From assembly GCA_038380795.1 (NCBI GenBank), contig CM076266.1:32500145-32564144 (forward strand): a DNA stretch of 64,000 bases. The letters are read 5' to 3'. The first letter of the stretch is position 1; the number at the start of each line of letters is the position of its first letter. Shown in pieces: positions 26,222 to 39,123 of this stretch. This DNA comes from Pyrocephalus nanus (Eukaryota; Chordata; Aves; Passeriformes; Tyrannidae). Made by a program: the position numbers and the translations under genes. The notes below the pieces were generated by a model. The model was not told the DNA's origin, made no database searches, and saw nothing but the letters and a program-made list of their open reading frames with translations.

Positions 26222-28625
26222 AATAGTGTAATTTGACTGCTGCATGTCTTTGAACACTCATGTACCAAAACAAGTTAGTTTTTCCTCATTGGTGCTGCGC
26301 ATACATAAAACACAATGGGAAAGAGGGGAACTACCTGAGAACCCAGGCATATGCTTTAAAGGAGAAAACACCCTGCCAGAAAGTTGCTCCAACTGTTTCA
26401 TTCAACCCCAGTCACCTAAAATAGACAGCTCTGCTTCTCCTGACAGTGTTGCCATGGTAGCCCCGCACTCCCTGCAGTCCTGAAACCTATCCAGGAGGTT
26501 GGGGAAGTGCTTACACAGGTAAGCCAGAGCACAGTGGGATGCTGCAGCAGCTTCCCTCAGGCTCTGTGTGGCGGGACCCAGTATGGTGATACCCAAGCTT
26601 GTTTGAGAAAAGATGCTGTGCACCATCTACCTCCGGGCCATGTCTGAACTGAGCCTTGGCCACCCTGCCCTCACCAAGCCACCACCCAGCTCTCTGCAAA
26701 CTCCAGACCATCTCCATACCTCTAGCAACAGCAGGCTGAAGGGACTGTGCATCAGAAAGAGTCCTCATTGAGTTGACCTCAGTGGCAAGGATTCAGCAGA
26801 GTCTGCATTTCACCCCTGTTCAGGGATGAGCAGTGGGAGGATGGAATGGGATGCAGGGCAGATGAAGAGTTATCAACAGGTACTCTCAGGGCTTCCCATG
26901 TGAAAAAGCAGCAAAGCTGCTAGAAGGAGGCTCCATCTGCTTCTGGTAGGGAGCACAAACATAAATAACACTGTGTGGCCATTGTTATCCAAGGCAGCTA
27001 TTAGATCTAAAAGGATCCTAATATTACAGTATTTGGCAGTTTACACATAATATTTAAGCAGAAGATGATTCTCAAAATTTCTAAATTTAGTTTTTAACCT
27101 AATGTAAACTTGAATATTTTATCTGCAAATATAGAGGGGGGAAAAGCTACTGCAGCACTTTGTAGAAAAAAAATCCCTGTTTGATATCACTAGGCAGTAG
27201 CATTTTACCAGAATGGACTCACATATTTCTATATAGGCAGACTGATGTAAGTAAGTAGCAGAAGGCATTTCCTTCATGCACTTCATATTTAACGTCATCA
27301 CTCAAAAACCTGTTTGCCACTCTACTTAAAGCAACCTATGTAAAGACTCTGGGTGATGGCTGAGAATTAAAAATCAGCTTTGTTAATCCCCTAGCTCCTG
27401 AACTAAGGAAAAAATAATATGCAAATATTGTTTCCTTGGAACCACATTTACTTAGCTGCTGATGAACAAGGAGAGAAAATACTATTCTTCATGTTTCTTT
27501 ATGAAGTAGCACTAATACTGTGCTACAATTCCTCCTGTAGCTAACAGACTACAACTGCGTCAAGTGATGTGATAACCATTTGCTCCAATGACTACAAATA
27601 ATGCAATGGGGGGAACAACAAACCAAAAACAGAAAGGGGAAAAAAAAGATAACACAAACACTTCTTTAGTTCTCTACGTTTTTCAAAAGTCTAATAAATA
27701 CTGCTTCATGTCTTCCCATCCAGAGGAACATAAAATGTCAGTTTCTAAGCATCAGTTTGAAAGACCTCATAATATAGGCTTTGAATTAGCAGAGCTGTTC
27801 AGCATGCAGGAGCCCATAAGTGTATACATAAGGGGTGGGTTTGTCATTGAAGATGAAAAGGACATACAAACAAAAAGTGCTTTGCTGAACTGCAGCTGTA
27901 GTGAATTCTTTTCAGAAACTGCTGCTTAACAAGAACACCGAGTGATCTTTTTCTCTCCATCTTTTCTCCTCTATTTCATCAGGCTTTATCACCTTTGATT
28001 AAAGCTGAGTGACTAGTGTTTCTTTGATAGATTTAAACTTTTGCTTTACATGACTAATTTATTTATAGCTTCTGCTATTGTTTTAAAAGAAAACTTTCTT
28101 TTTTTTTTTAAGCCCTATCCAAGGAAAAATAAAACTAAAAGATCAGACTTTCCTGAATTCTGTTGATCCAGTCTTTTAACTCCAGAAAGAATTGTGCAAA
28201 CAATCATTTGGGCCACTGGTTGTTAAAAAGTTCTTTACTCTAACTGTGATTTGACATACAGTATGAGCAGTTTCCAATTAACTCAAAGGATTTTTTTTTT
28301 CTTCCTAAACATATGACTGAAGCTCACAAGAAAGAGATGAACCTTAATAGCTATTGAACTGTAACTGCTAAGTATTATTGTTGTGCCTATTACAGCAACC
28401 AAAGATGACAACAAAATAAGGTATTCTGCGAAGTGTGTCCAAAAGTTTTGTCATGCTTGACATGTCCTGAGATGGTTTAAGAAACACACAGAAGCTGCAA
28501 ATGATGCAGTACAGATCTGCTGAGTTCCCAGGAGAGGAGCTGGGAGCACACCATTTGGGGCAGTCAGACTCAGAATTCCAATATGTGGTATTTTTTAAAT
28601 CGACAGAAAACAAAGAGAAAGCTGC

Positions 28626-28738
28626 AACAACAAAAAACCCACAGACCCCAAAAACAACACTCCTTCAAAACGCGAACAAATACAAACAAAACCAGTACCC
28701 AAAAAAAAACAAACAAAAACCTCAAACAAACAAACAAG
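28626..28738. repeat. A/C-rich low-complexity tract
   Basis: More than 100 bases almost free of T and G, rich in AAAC and AAACC units. The open frames here (lysine, asparagine, glutamine and threonine rich) come from the composition. Confidence 0.75.
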
Positions 28739-30369
28739 TTTAAAGTCAGGTGGGGCTTTCACCACGCTTCTGATAGGCATTTTCTATTAAATTTTACCTC
28801 AGGATTCCTGCAACTCAGGAATGAAAGACAACTCAGCCAATGAAAGACACAAATTGAAGTGTTTCAAAAGTGTATTTCTATTTCATTTTGAGGTATTTTT
28901 GGTTTGTGATGCAACATTGTATTGCCTTTCCTCATTGTTCCTCTCCTCAGTGTGTGATTTTCTTTCTTCACTGTAATGGCCAAGGACAGCAGCATAGTTT
29001 CTTTTGTTCTTTTTCATTTCCTTCATAGAATTTAGCAGTTGAATTGCAGTAATTCACCGTGTGAAATGTTTATTTTTAGTGCTGACCCCTTTAGGGCAAG
29101 AACATTTGCTCAGACACAATCAAAAAAACCGCAGATGACGATACACTCAAGACCTGTAATGGAAGTACCTGTTTATACACTGACACATCACAATTTAACG
29201 ACGCATTGAGAGTAATTTTTCACTCAGGGTCACTCACTGCAACGGCAGAGCTAGTGAAAAACAAAGACCAAATCTAGACTATGGGGCCACAGAGGAAATG
29301 CTCCCAGTAACATTAAACATTAAATCTTCAGCATCTTCTAAAAAAACTCATTGAGTTGCCTGATTTAGATCCCTAGGAGCATTAGAAATTTAGTTAGCAC
29401 TAATAGAAGTAGCAGACGTCTCATCGTCCACAGACACCACTGTCAGAAAAGGTAGGTATATTTGGTAGGAATCCAGCAACTAATCAGGCATTCTGATTTA
29501 GACAGAGCCTCTGAATAAATGCTTGAATGAGAAGACTCAGAATGAACTTCTGGAAGAGACAGCTAAGCTGCTATTAGTATTAACTGCCCAGATTGCTTTC
29601 TGAAATTCTCTGACCTGCTGAAGCAGCTCAGTTATGCTTGCAAGTAAAATTGCCCAGTCTTCCCCCAAACTACCTGTCATTCAGCTTCCAGATTCATTAG
29701 CACAAGCAAGGAAAATTTGCACTTCACCAAGACAAATCTCAACTTGGCCGAGACATATTGACCAACAGATGCAGGAGCAGCATCTCATAACTCCCAAAAG
29801 CTCCAGTCAGTATTTATTGCTCAACTGTTTATGCAGTTATAGCACACAAGAGCTTGGTGGGGTACTTAAAGCCACTTGAATATCTTTATAAGTTAAGTAA
29901 TCAGATGTCCTCAGAATGCAAACAAAGGAAATTATGAAAGCTCTCACTGAGGGATTTTGTCTTACCTTTCCTCTCAAACATTAAACATCTTGAAAAATAC
30001 TTGACAAACTGATGTGATACTACTTCTTCCTACTGGTGATACCATTAGAAATTTTAAACCCCAAAAGTAACTATCCAATTTTATCTCCTTCAGATTACTA
30101 AAGTGAAGATCTATTTTTTACTTCAGCTGCCTATGTGAACTATTCCATCTGAAATATTCAGTAAGATACTGTTATTTTTATTTCTCTCAGTCTCTTTTTT
30201 CATCTACAACATTTTAGCTAGAGCTAAATGGGTTTCCCAGGAATTATTCCACATTCCCAAGGAGGCTTTCCCTGGCAAGGCTGCCTCCTGCCCTTGACTT
30301 CCCAGACACAGCCTCTATTTTCACTCTTCTAATCCGAGGTCTACCTGTTTTCCCAAACAAACATGGGCA

Positions 30370-31212
30370 GGACTCCCTCAAAAGCAGGGTGGCCCTGCAA
30401 AGAGACCTAGACAAATTAGAGCACTGGGCAATCACCAACCATATGAAATGCAACAAAGAAAAGTTGGAGATTCTGCACCTGGGATGGGGCAACCCTGGTT
30501 GTGTGTACAGACTGGGGAAGGAGAGGTTGGAGAGCAGCGTTGCAGGAAGAGCCCTGAGGGGTCCTGGTCGATGGCAAGCTGCATTTGAGTCAGCACTGCC
30601 CTGGCAGCCAGGAGGGCCAACTGTGTCCTGGAAGGCACCAGACACAGCATCACTAGCTGGTCAAGGGAGGTGATTCCCACTCTGCTCTGCACTGGGGCAG
30701 CCTCACTTTGAATATTGTGAGAAGTTTTGGTCACTGCAATATAAGAAAGATATTCAGCTATTGGAGAGTGTCCAAAGGAGGGCAATGATGATGATGAAGG
30801 GCCTTGAGGGGAAGGTGTATGAGGAGTGGCTGCAGACACTTGTTCTGTTCAGCCTGGAGGAGACTGATGGGAGACTTCATTGCAGTTACAACTTGCTAGT
30901 GAAGAGGAGGGACAGACACTGATCTCTTCTCTGTGGTGACCAGTGACAGAACCAAAGTTATGAAGTTATGTCCGGGAAGGTTTAGGTTGGATATTAGAAA
31001 AAGGTTCGTTACCCAGAGGGTGTTTGGGCACTGGAGCAGGCTCCTTAGATAAGTGGTCACATCACTAAGCCTGACAGAGATCAAGAAACATTTGGACAAT
31101 GCTCTCTGGCACATGGTGTAACTCTTGGGGATGGTCCTGTATAGGCTCAAGAATTGGACTTGATGATCCTCGTGGGTCCCTTTCCTCAGCATAATCTCTG
31201 ATTCAGTGAATA
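30370..31212 (+). mobile_element. CR1 LINE fragment, sense, inactivated
   Basis: The + strand begins inside the reverse transcriptase at a [24 protein letters not shown] segment (30371 onward), after the catalytic box, so the copy is strongly 5' truncated. It continues through [18 protein letters not shown] and [10 protein letters not shown], then degrades with stops and frame changes. Past 31100 it matches the usual 3' end: a GACTTGATGATCCTCGTGGG segment, then a remnant of the octamer repeat (CTCTGATTCAGTGAAT). It belongs to the same subfamily as the antisense copy at 25185-26105, sharing residues such as NPGCVYRLG and [22 protein letters not shown]. No clear target duplication was found, as is usual for CR1. 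Confidence 0.85.
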
Positions 31213-34200
31213 TTGGTAAGTATGGCTTGTTGGATCTCAAAGTCCCATCCTGGATAGGATATTTTGCAAAGAAAATAAAAGTTAAAAGAAAATGTTACAA
31301 AAGAAGAGTTTGTTTTCTTGTACCTTGGTATGATACTTGTTCTCATCTTGATTCAGGAGAAACAAGGTGGATGTAGTCAAAATAACGCTTTTTAAGATTT
31401 TTAAAATAAGTTTCAGGCATCTTATGCCTCCTTTGCTTCTAGTGCTTTGGTCTTCCAGGTGAGCTGTTGGGTTGATGGGCATTGCCAAGCCACAGCAGTT
31501 GGCAAATTGCTCTTTGAGGAGCTTGTCCCCAGTCCATCAAGCCAGGGGCTCTGACAAACTCTCAGCACCAAGCTGCCCCCACTGTGCTGGCTCCCTGCCT
31601 CACCTGTGCTGCAGGTCACTGCTCCATCTCCTGCCATGAGGACAGGGGATGCACATTTCCTCCAGTCCTGCAGTTCCCACCTGCATATTCACCAAAACTG
31701 TAAATAAAATCATGTTTCCTTTAGCCAGTTCAACAATGAGTGCAGGGATCTCCAGTGAAAGGATAGTAATAAACAACCAGGAGACAGCAACACTTCAAAT
31801 CACAACACTCCATCCCCCATGAATGAGTCAAAGCCTGCAGAGGTTGATCATATCAAGCCAACTCACTCTTGAATATTTCCCCTCATTTTGTGGAAGTATG
31901 GTTTTTGATTTAGGAGAATCTATTCAGAATGACATGAGGACATCTCGATTTCCACCCTTCCAAACACATTAAATATCTTTCCAGTGTGATTTCCCAGCAC
32001 TGCTTCTGGAGGAAACTTATCCTCAAATGAAGCATCATGTTTCTTCTGTTCTTGGCCACACAAAGTACCAAAGACAAAACAAGATTAATAAAAAGAAAGA
32101 AGGTCAAACCTTTCATCAAGTTCAAGAGTTCTGTTTCACAGTTGAATGAAGTAATGTCTCATTCCCACTTAAATTCATTCTTCCAGCACTAAAGCTTACT
32201 AAATAATTATACTAAAATGAATCCTGATTAAATCTTTTGTACTTTTAGAATTAGAACATCAATTCAATTAAGCAATGATTGCAAAATACCGAATCTTCTC
32301 CATATCCTTCTTACCAAAAAAAAAAAAAAAAGCCTGTTTAATGATGCCAACTTTAAAAAACTTTTCAGCCAGTTAGTTTTTATGAAAAACCAAAATCTTT
32401 TTCTCTCTTATGCTCCTGTGACTTTTACTGGTTTGATTCCTACATCAGAGTAAAAAAAAAGTCAAAAGTGTAATTTTTATTGATAGAGTCAAAGCCTTAG
32501 TGAAAGAAAAGGAACTCAGACTCACAGTTCCTAAAGAAATACTGGTAAAGAATAGCAATGATCTTCTTCAGAAGAGATTTCTTAAGCCACTAGTAGACAT
32601 TACAATGTAAAAGCCACCAAGAAAGTGGAAAATATCTTGGCACATCCTTCCTCTTTTTTTCTTTTCTTACTTAAAGCAAATAAAACACTCATTTCAAAAG
32701 ATACAACTACAAAATTGTTCAAAGCAGTTGCTGTGCTTTTCCACCTAAGGTTTTCTGTATTTTTTTTAACCAGTCAAGAAATGAAAATCAATGAGCTCTT
32801 ATTCAAAGCAAACATTTCTCTTGCCTCTGGTACCTATATGCAATTGCATGTGAAACTTCAGAATAGACTGGTACAGTTTAAGTACTGGCCTCTCATTATT
32901 GTGCAAGTGGCAACTCCAGCATTCAGATTCTCTGCAGAGCTATTCAAATGAGGAAAAGCAGGCATTCTTTTATTTTATTTCTCAGAAGCACCTCATTTTT
33001 CTAGTAAGTAGAGCATGCCCAAAGAGGATGTCCCCAATTACAAAGCATTATACTTACATCAACAAATTCACACTCAGAAAATGACTCGTCTACTAATATA
33101 CGTATTCTGCCTAATGTAATTTATAGCAGCAGTTTCAAAGGCACACTTGCATTAGAGGGGACAGTAACATAGGTCTTCCAGCTAAATGCACTTGTTCATT
33201 ACTCACCACAGTGCTAAACATTTAATACACTGAAGGATGGGTTTTGCTTTACTATTACCAGTCATCATTAAAACAGTAGGCACCTTGAATTACTTGCTGC
33301 AAATACACAGAAGCACCAGAGCCATTGATCTGAAGACAGGTTTCCTCAGAGGCAACACTTACTTCAGGTGGATATTTATGTAGCTTATATGCCCACTTTA
33401 GATTTAACTTTGATGACTGTGATAGTTGGGCTTGGTCTTTAGGACATGTCTTCGTGACACAGGAGGTTACGTGGAGAAGAGCTGCTGCATTTTGCCTTTA
33501 TTAAACTGCTTATGAGAATAAGGTGGTGCAGAAGAGGGAACAAGCTGGTCTGCATTCAATCACATGCCTTTCTAAGGTGCACTTTATTAGTCATTCAGGC
33601 GAAGCTTTAGTATTCCTAAATCCTCTGCTGACAATCTAATAAATACCACCAAGGAACTCAGCAGAGGTATCCTAACTTACCTTCCTCTAGTAGAAGACAG
33701 CTGGTTAAGGCCAGAAAGATGGTGATTTAAATACGTGCAATGCTTGCAATTTACAGCGTAATTAGCATGGAGTAATCATGGGCCCAGTCTGTGGTATACC
33801 AGTATAGTTAAGTCTTTCACTGAACTGCCCAGCTTCTGTTGTGAGGGGGCATCAGAGACAAGTTTCAAATTAACCATTGGATCTGAGCATTTTCACTTGC
33901 AACAACAAATTTATCCTAGTTTAAACAACCCTTTATTTGACTTTCAAGCCTTATCTACATTCTGCACCAAAAAGAATCTTATTCCTAGAAAAGGTCATAA
34001 AGAGCGTACCACCACTGGCACTCCTTCACGTGCAACTTTAGATTATAAAGTCTTAGCCTTGGAGAGAAGAAACTAATGTTGTCGATGTACTGCTGCTCAG
34101 GGATTACACTCCACACTCTTGAAACAGAAAAATACTTTAAATTCCAGTCATCACACACTAAAATTTGAAAACATCAGAAGCCTCCATATGCTTTTCAGGG

Positions 34201-34883
34201 ATCAGGTGAAAGTAAACTGAATATCAGATCCCATAAGTTCTTTTGAGCAATCAGAGATGAAAATTATGCATTTGCTGTGCAGCATTCCAATGTGTATTTT
34301 GATGCAGTGTAAATTAATTGTCTCTGCTAATTTACTCCAGTTACTTCATAGTCTTGTTAATTAGGCAGCTTTGAGCAGCATTATTGTCTTCCAATTCCTT
34401 CAGAATAACAGCTTCCTTTGCTTTTGTTTTGTAACTCGTTGAGCATATAGATATGTACAATGCGTCAAGAAGTAAATCTAGACATACTTGTGGGAACTAA
34501 TCCATCCATCTTATTTAGTGGGAAGATGTGCTTCTTGCTTGTCCGCTAGCAGGATTCCACCAACAGCCTGAAGGGTCTGCCTACCCAACAGACTTCTCCT
34601 CCTTCAGCTTCCTCCCTGCTTTCTATGTCCCTGTCCAGAAATGGAGTCAGGGATCCAAGACAGTGGTTGTTCTTCCTTCCCTCTTCATATTAGGGTGAGG
34701 GAAGAAACCGCTATTTCTACATCTTGATCAGAAACAGGAGGGAAGGGAAGTGGGAGCTCTCCATCAAGCCAAGCATAGGCAAAGCATGTCCCTGAGCTAG
34801 CAAGTAGAAGGTTTCCATGAAAAACCTGCTGTGATAATAGTGAGTAGTTTAACTGACCTGACAGCCTGCTTTAACTAGGTACT
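31213..34883. other. Unassigned host non-coding DNA
   Basis: No gene or named repeat is recognised. A16 at 32316-32331. A GC-richer stretch at 31430-31640 has one 71-codon frame without a recognisable domain. AT-rich elsewhere. Confidence 0.55.
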
Positions 34884-34977
34884 TGTTATCAACCTTATTT
34901 CCATACTAAATCCAAAACACAGCACTGTACCACCTACTAAGAAGGAAGTGAAGTCTATCCCAGCTGAAACCAGGACC
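34884..34977 (-). mobile_element. Scrap of the second LTR family, antisense
   Basis: About 94 bp match the U3 end of the LTRs at 12338-12896 and 53253-53808. They share the TACTAAATCCAAAACACAGC block and the terminal CCCAGCTGAAACCAGGAC. The rest of the LTR is absent, so this is a truncated or deleted copy. It runs in the same orientation as the 12338 copy. Confidence 0.7.
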
Positions 34978-37900
34978 GTACCTAAGCTCGCAGCTTTGCA
35001 GATGTCTTCTGCAAGTAAGAGCCAAGCTACTCAGTTTAACAAGTGCCTTAGCTGTGTTTGTAGTACAAGCACTACTGCATTTGCAGTTTAAGAAAACAAA
35101 CTCCATTTTTACAAGATCTGTACAAGTTAAAGCAACAAGAACTTTCAAGTCATATTTCTGCAATACACAACAATGAAAAGTATTCAGTGGTTTTATTCCA
35201 AAATGTAGCAGGAAATAAGAAGATTGCTCATAAATCTTAGCCCCTATCCAGAACAAAGAGAAATAAAGACACATAACTGTTCAGTCCTGCCTTGAGTAGA
35301 CAATGGCAACCAGTCCTTAGGAAAAACTTTAAAGAAAGAAAATGTTTCCTCCCCTCCCTTTTAACTGAAGAAACTAGTGAAGAAAGAAGCTAAACCAGCC
35401 TTTGATGTATCCCTCTTAGTTTCTGTCTGCACAACAGTTCTCCTCACCTGCAAAGGGCAACAAAAAAGAAAACAGCTTCCCTACCTGGCTCAGAAGAGGC
35501 ATCCAGAGAGCAGGGCAGCAGCCTATACAGGAAACGGCTCACCCTGGAAGACTGATTTCCTCCAAGCAGCTGAGCTAAATAGAGACATGCAGGCCTAATT
35601 AAGGAAATTGGGCTAACTTCTGCTTTTGTCATCATGGGGGTAGCAAGTGTATCAGCACATAAGCTTTTGAATGGGTAGAAAGTGGCTGTCATAGAAAACA
35701 GATGTCTGTCATGTACAAAAGAGTAGAGCAGAGTCAAGAATTGGATTTAAGGGGAATAACTGAAAATGTAATGTGCTCTACCTACTGAAGCTCAGTTATT
35801 TACATGTATTTCTTCTTGGTAACTGTTTTCAAATTTCTCTTGCCCTGTCAAATTTCTGTAGGATCCAGGCAAGACTCATATGGACCCAAGAAATGAAAAA
35901 TAAAATTATTTTCTGGGGGATTGGCAAAGGGACTTACATGTCCTTGTGTAAGGAGTCTGCAAAATAAGCTGTGAAGAAGATGGTCTCTGGTGCATGGGAA
36001 GAGAAAAGATTCCTTACAGAGCGGCTGCAACCAGCAAGAACAAGTGGTGCCAAAATAAAGGCAAGGGTCTGGCAATTTCCAGCAGAAATACAAGTTTTCT
36101 AGCTCTGTAGAGAGATGCAAAAGAGGTTCTGTGAAAGTGTTTGCTGTCCAAGTCCTCCTTCCAACTTCCCTTTATGCACAGGCAGAAAAATGCCTGGCAA
36201 TGCTGTAACACATTCAAGCACTAATTCTATATATATGTGTGTTCGGGTTTTTTTCATAGGATGGTGTTACAGTTTATGTTTGTGCAAATTCTGTAGTTAC
36301 CTCTGCTGCATTATGCCACTTCTACAGGTTTTTTTTTATTTAAGGCTAAATAAGAAAGCGATACTTCATCATGGTTACAAGATATATGTGGGGTCGGACT
36401 ATTCTACTCATCAGTGCTGACACATTCCTTTTCCAGGTGGAATTATATTGGGATATTATGAATAAACAAGAAGGTAAATGTGAAGGGGTCATATTTACAG
36501 TAGTATAGAATTATAAATACATATATATATATATATAAAAATTATAAATCATAGCCTTCTACCAGATGTTGTATAGCTGTGGATCTCTAAAAGTATCCTT
36601 CTAAGTATTTCTGGAAGATAGGCTGCAGGAACTGAAACCTCAGCATGAACAGATTTTACATTCTCTCTTCTTTTCTTGCCTGATAAAGACCTTGGTCTAC
36701 TTTAAGTAGACCTTAAGTCCTACTTTAAGGTTATAGAGCAATAATAAGGTTGTAATAACACAGTGGTGCAAAAAACAGTACTGCAAACAAAACCAGAATT
36801 AGCCTTTACTGGTTTTATGCTGAACATGCTTTAATGTTTTAGAACATCCAAGGAAATTTTTCTAAAAGAAGAAAAATTAAAAAAAAGACCCTGCAGATAT
36901 TTTACCCTTTCTATGTTGAGAGAGGTCAGATATTTATTTGGACAGAAGGATTAATTAACAATTCAGTTCATCAGGGCAGGACTCCTGTGGACAGCAGCAC
37001 TGACCTTTCATGTTGTCTTTGTCCATGAGGATATTCAGCTCCACTTAACCTCAGTGAGGGTCTGTCAGTATTTTGTGCACTGAGTCTCTCTAACAAGCAA
37101 GGCCTCCCAGAAAAAGAGAAATAAGTGAAGTCACCATCCAGATTAGGACTCAGGGTCATAATTCAGGTAGAATACATTGCCTCAATACTTATGTTATGGT
37201 TCCAGACCATAGCTATGGCCAGGCTACTTTCAGGACACAAACTCTAAGCGAGGTGTCTGTATGGGTGGCTCTATCAACATGTCACAGGTAAAGGAGCAAT
37301 GTCATTGGTATGTACCTCCTTAAAACCAAATCAGAACGCAGGGGAGAGTCAGAGAAAGACTACAGGAAGCAAATGGAAGAAAGAGCTAGCAAGTGTCAAG
37401 GAAAATAACTGCAAAATTAAGAAACACGCACAAAGGTCTCACTGTGGTGTCAGAAATTATGGTAGTTCCACATTATGATCCCCAGCTCTATGGCAACCTT
37501 AGTAAAATCATTGTATTGATATGTGAACGTGTCATTTTATAATTACCCTAATTTTCTTTTAGAAAGTAAAGTTCCTTATTATGCACTAATCAGACTTCTA
37601 ATCCCTCTGCGCTCCGTTTTCTCCCCTCCTTAGGGAAGCCACAGGGATTTATCAAATATGCCACTTTATTTTTTTAATGTGTTCATAAGAAGTCATCAGA
37701 TAAGAGACACTTTGGTATCAGGAAAATGATTAAGCTATTTATAGTGAATATATCCACAAATGAAGATACTATTAATTTGATAAAATCTATATTAAAATAT
37801 CTAATTTTGAATAACAAAACCTCCTTCTCAATTATTTTAAAATTTAGGCATTATGCATTAACCATAAAAGTTACACTCATACTACTTCTGTGCAAGGAAG

Positions 37901-38173
37901 TAATAATAAATGGAAAGCAAAGGGTTTGTTCTTGATGAATGTAAGAACAGCCATTATAGGTATAACTAAAGGTATCTTCTCCACAGCACTGAAGCAAGTG
38001 CATGGCCATATACCATTTATTTTTTTGGCAAAGAGCACAGAAGATCGGTAAGGTAGGAGCTTTATCATGCCTTATAAGCCACAAATTACTTCAAAAAAAT
38101 GTGAAAATACAGTCACATCAGCCCTGGCCAACTATGCATGTTAAGTACAGCCAGAAATAGATAATTGTGCTGA
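34978..38173. other. Unassigned host non-coding DNA
   Basis: AT-rich left flank of the ERV. A TA-rich microsatellite lies at 36520-36537. The 122-codon antisense frame at 34906-35274 overlaps the LTR scrap and has no recognisable domain. Confidence 0.55.
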
Positions 38174-38178
38174 GGCGC
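38174..38178. repeat. ERV target-site duplication GGCGC, left copy
   Basis: GGCGC directly precedes the TG of the 5' LTR and recurs exactly at 45673-45677. The 5-bp size agrees with an ERV-L-type integrase. Confidence 0.95.
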
Positions 38179-38306
38179 TGTCATAGTTCTGACTTTAGCA
38201 AGGAATTTTTCTTCCCTTCCCCTCCCCCTGTGTGTGTGTGTGTGTGCAGCACACCCATTTAGGTGAAAACAAAAGAACTAGCCGGGGCGCTAATGGTCGA
38301 ACATTA

Positions 38307-38319
38307 GTTGCCTAGCAAC
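38307..38319. promoter_or_regulatory. RFX/X-box-like palindrome in the 5' LTR
   Basis: GTTGCCTAGCAAC is a perfect palindrome around a central base pair and matches the known RFX half-site arrangement (GTTGC...GCAAC). RFX factors act in ciliated and germ cells. Use by this LTR is inference. Repeated at 44696-44708. Confidence 0.55.
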
Positions 38320-38364
38320 GAAGGGGGAGGGGTTGGGGCTGGTGTGTGGGCTGGAAGGAGGTGT

Positions 38365-38389
38365 GGGGGGGGGAGTCGGGCTCGCGGGG
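38365..38389 (+). promoter_or_regulatory. Potential G-quadruplex in the 5' LTR
   Basis: A G9 run, AGTC, GGG, CTCGC and GGGG give four or more G tracts with loops of 1, 4 and 5, which meets the usual G-quadruplex pattern. A further G-rich stretch lies at 38323-38338. Structure not tested. Confidence 0.4.
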
Positions 38390-38754
38390 AGGAGGAGAGG
38401 CTGCTGTGAGCTGGCAGACGCTGGTTCATTTGGTTTTTTCTTGTTGTTGTTTTTTTTTTCCTGTTGGAGGGAAGTTTTTTTTTGGCTGCTGCGGTTCCTT
38501 CCCAACTATTCCTGTTTGTCGGGGCCCCCCCGGAGTTCGTGAGTTTTTCTTCCATTGAGAGAACTTTCTGTGTTGTCGGTGTTGTTTTTTTTCGCTTCCC
38601 CCTTCCCCTTCGCCCCCCCCCCTTCCTCCTTTTCCTCGGGAGGGGAAGAGGAATCAGTTTTTTTGTTGTTTTTTTTTCTCCGATATACCCGGGGGGGGGT
38701 GTTGTTGTTGTTTTTTTTTTTTTGTTTTCCCCATCCCACGTGGCAGTGACCAGG

Positions 38755-38955
38755 GATCCCACAGCGCTGCCTGGTGACAGGCACTGGTGACAAGCTCTGC
38801 TCCTGTAGTGATCCAACAGCGCCACCTGGTGACTACCATAGGACACTACAGGTTCTGCACTTCCAACGACCCAACAGCGCCACCTGGTGAATGGTACAGG
38901 ACATTACAAGTTTTACACCTCCAGTGACCCGACGGCGCCCCCTGCTGACTGTGGT
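38755..38955 (-). repeat. Four ~58-bp tandem units with CTCF-like cores, 5' LTR
   Basis: Imperfect units start about 55, 58 and 58 bp apart. The conserved core lies at 38758-38778, 38813-38833, 38871-38891 and 38929-38949. On the minus strand cores 2 and 3 read TCACCAGGTGGCGCTG and core 4 reads TCAGCAGGGGGCGCCG, both very close to the known CTCF consensus. Core 1 (TCACCAGGCAGCGCTG) is weaker. All four face the same way, opposite to ERV transcription. Repeated in the 3' LTR at 45145-45345. Confidence 0.65.
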
Positions 38956-39117
38956 TGGAACTACACCAAAGGGTGCTAAAAATTGAACTATTTTAAATTT
39001 TCCTTTTGCCGGGCTATCGGTTTTGTTCTTGAAGGGGATTATTGGTGGGTATAGTAGTATTGCTTGGTTGTTTACTTGGGTTCTTTTTGTGTTCTTGTTA
39101 ATACAAACATACCTTTT

Positions 39118-39123
39118 AATAAA
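39118..39123 (+). terminator. Poly(A) signal, 5' LTR
   Basis: AATAAA, 159 bp before the LTR end, followed by TGTT/TTTT-rich sequence. In the 5' LTR it must be bypassed; the 3' LTR copy at 45508-45513 would serve the transcript. Confidence 0.65.

Larger units (their letters stand above)
26106..30369. other. Unassigned host non-coding DNA
   Basis: No gene is recognised. There is a T18 run at 26204-26221 and a strand-asymmetric A/C-rich tract at 28626-28738. A moderately GC-rich patch at 26440-26830 has short overlapping frames on both strands and no family match by eye. Confidence 0.55.

Noticed and set aside
38304..38846. 180-codon antisense frame in the 5' LTR
   Set aside because: It arises from complementary T- and C-tracts (Lys, Thr and Pro rich). 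A one-base length change in the 3' LTR breaks it into other frames, and no domain is visible.
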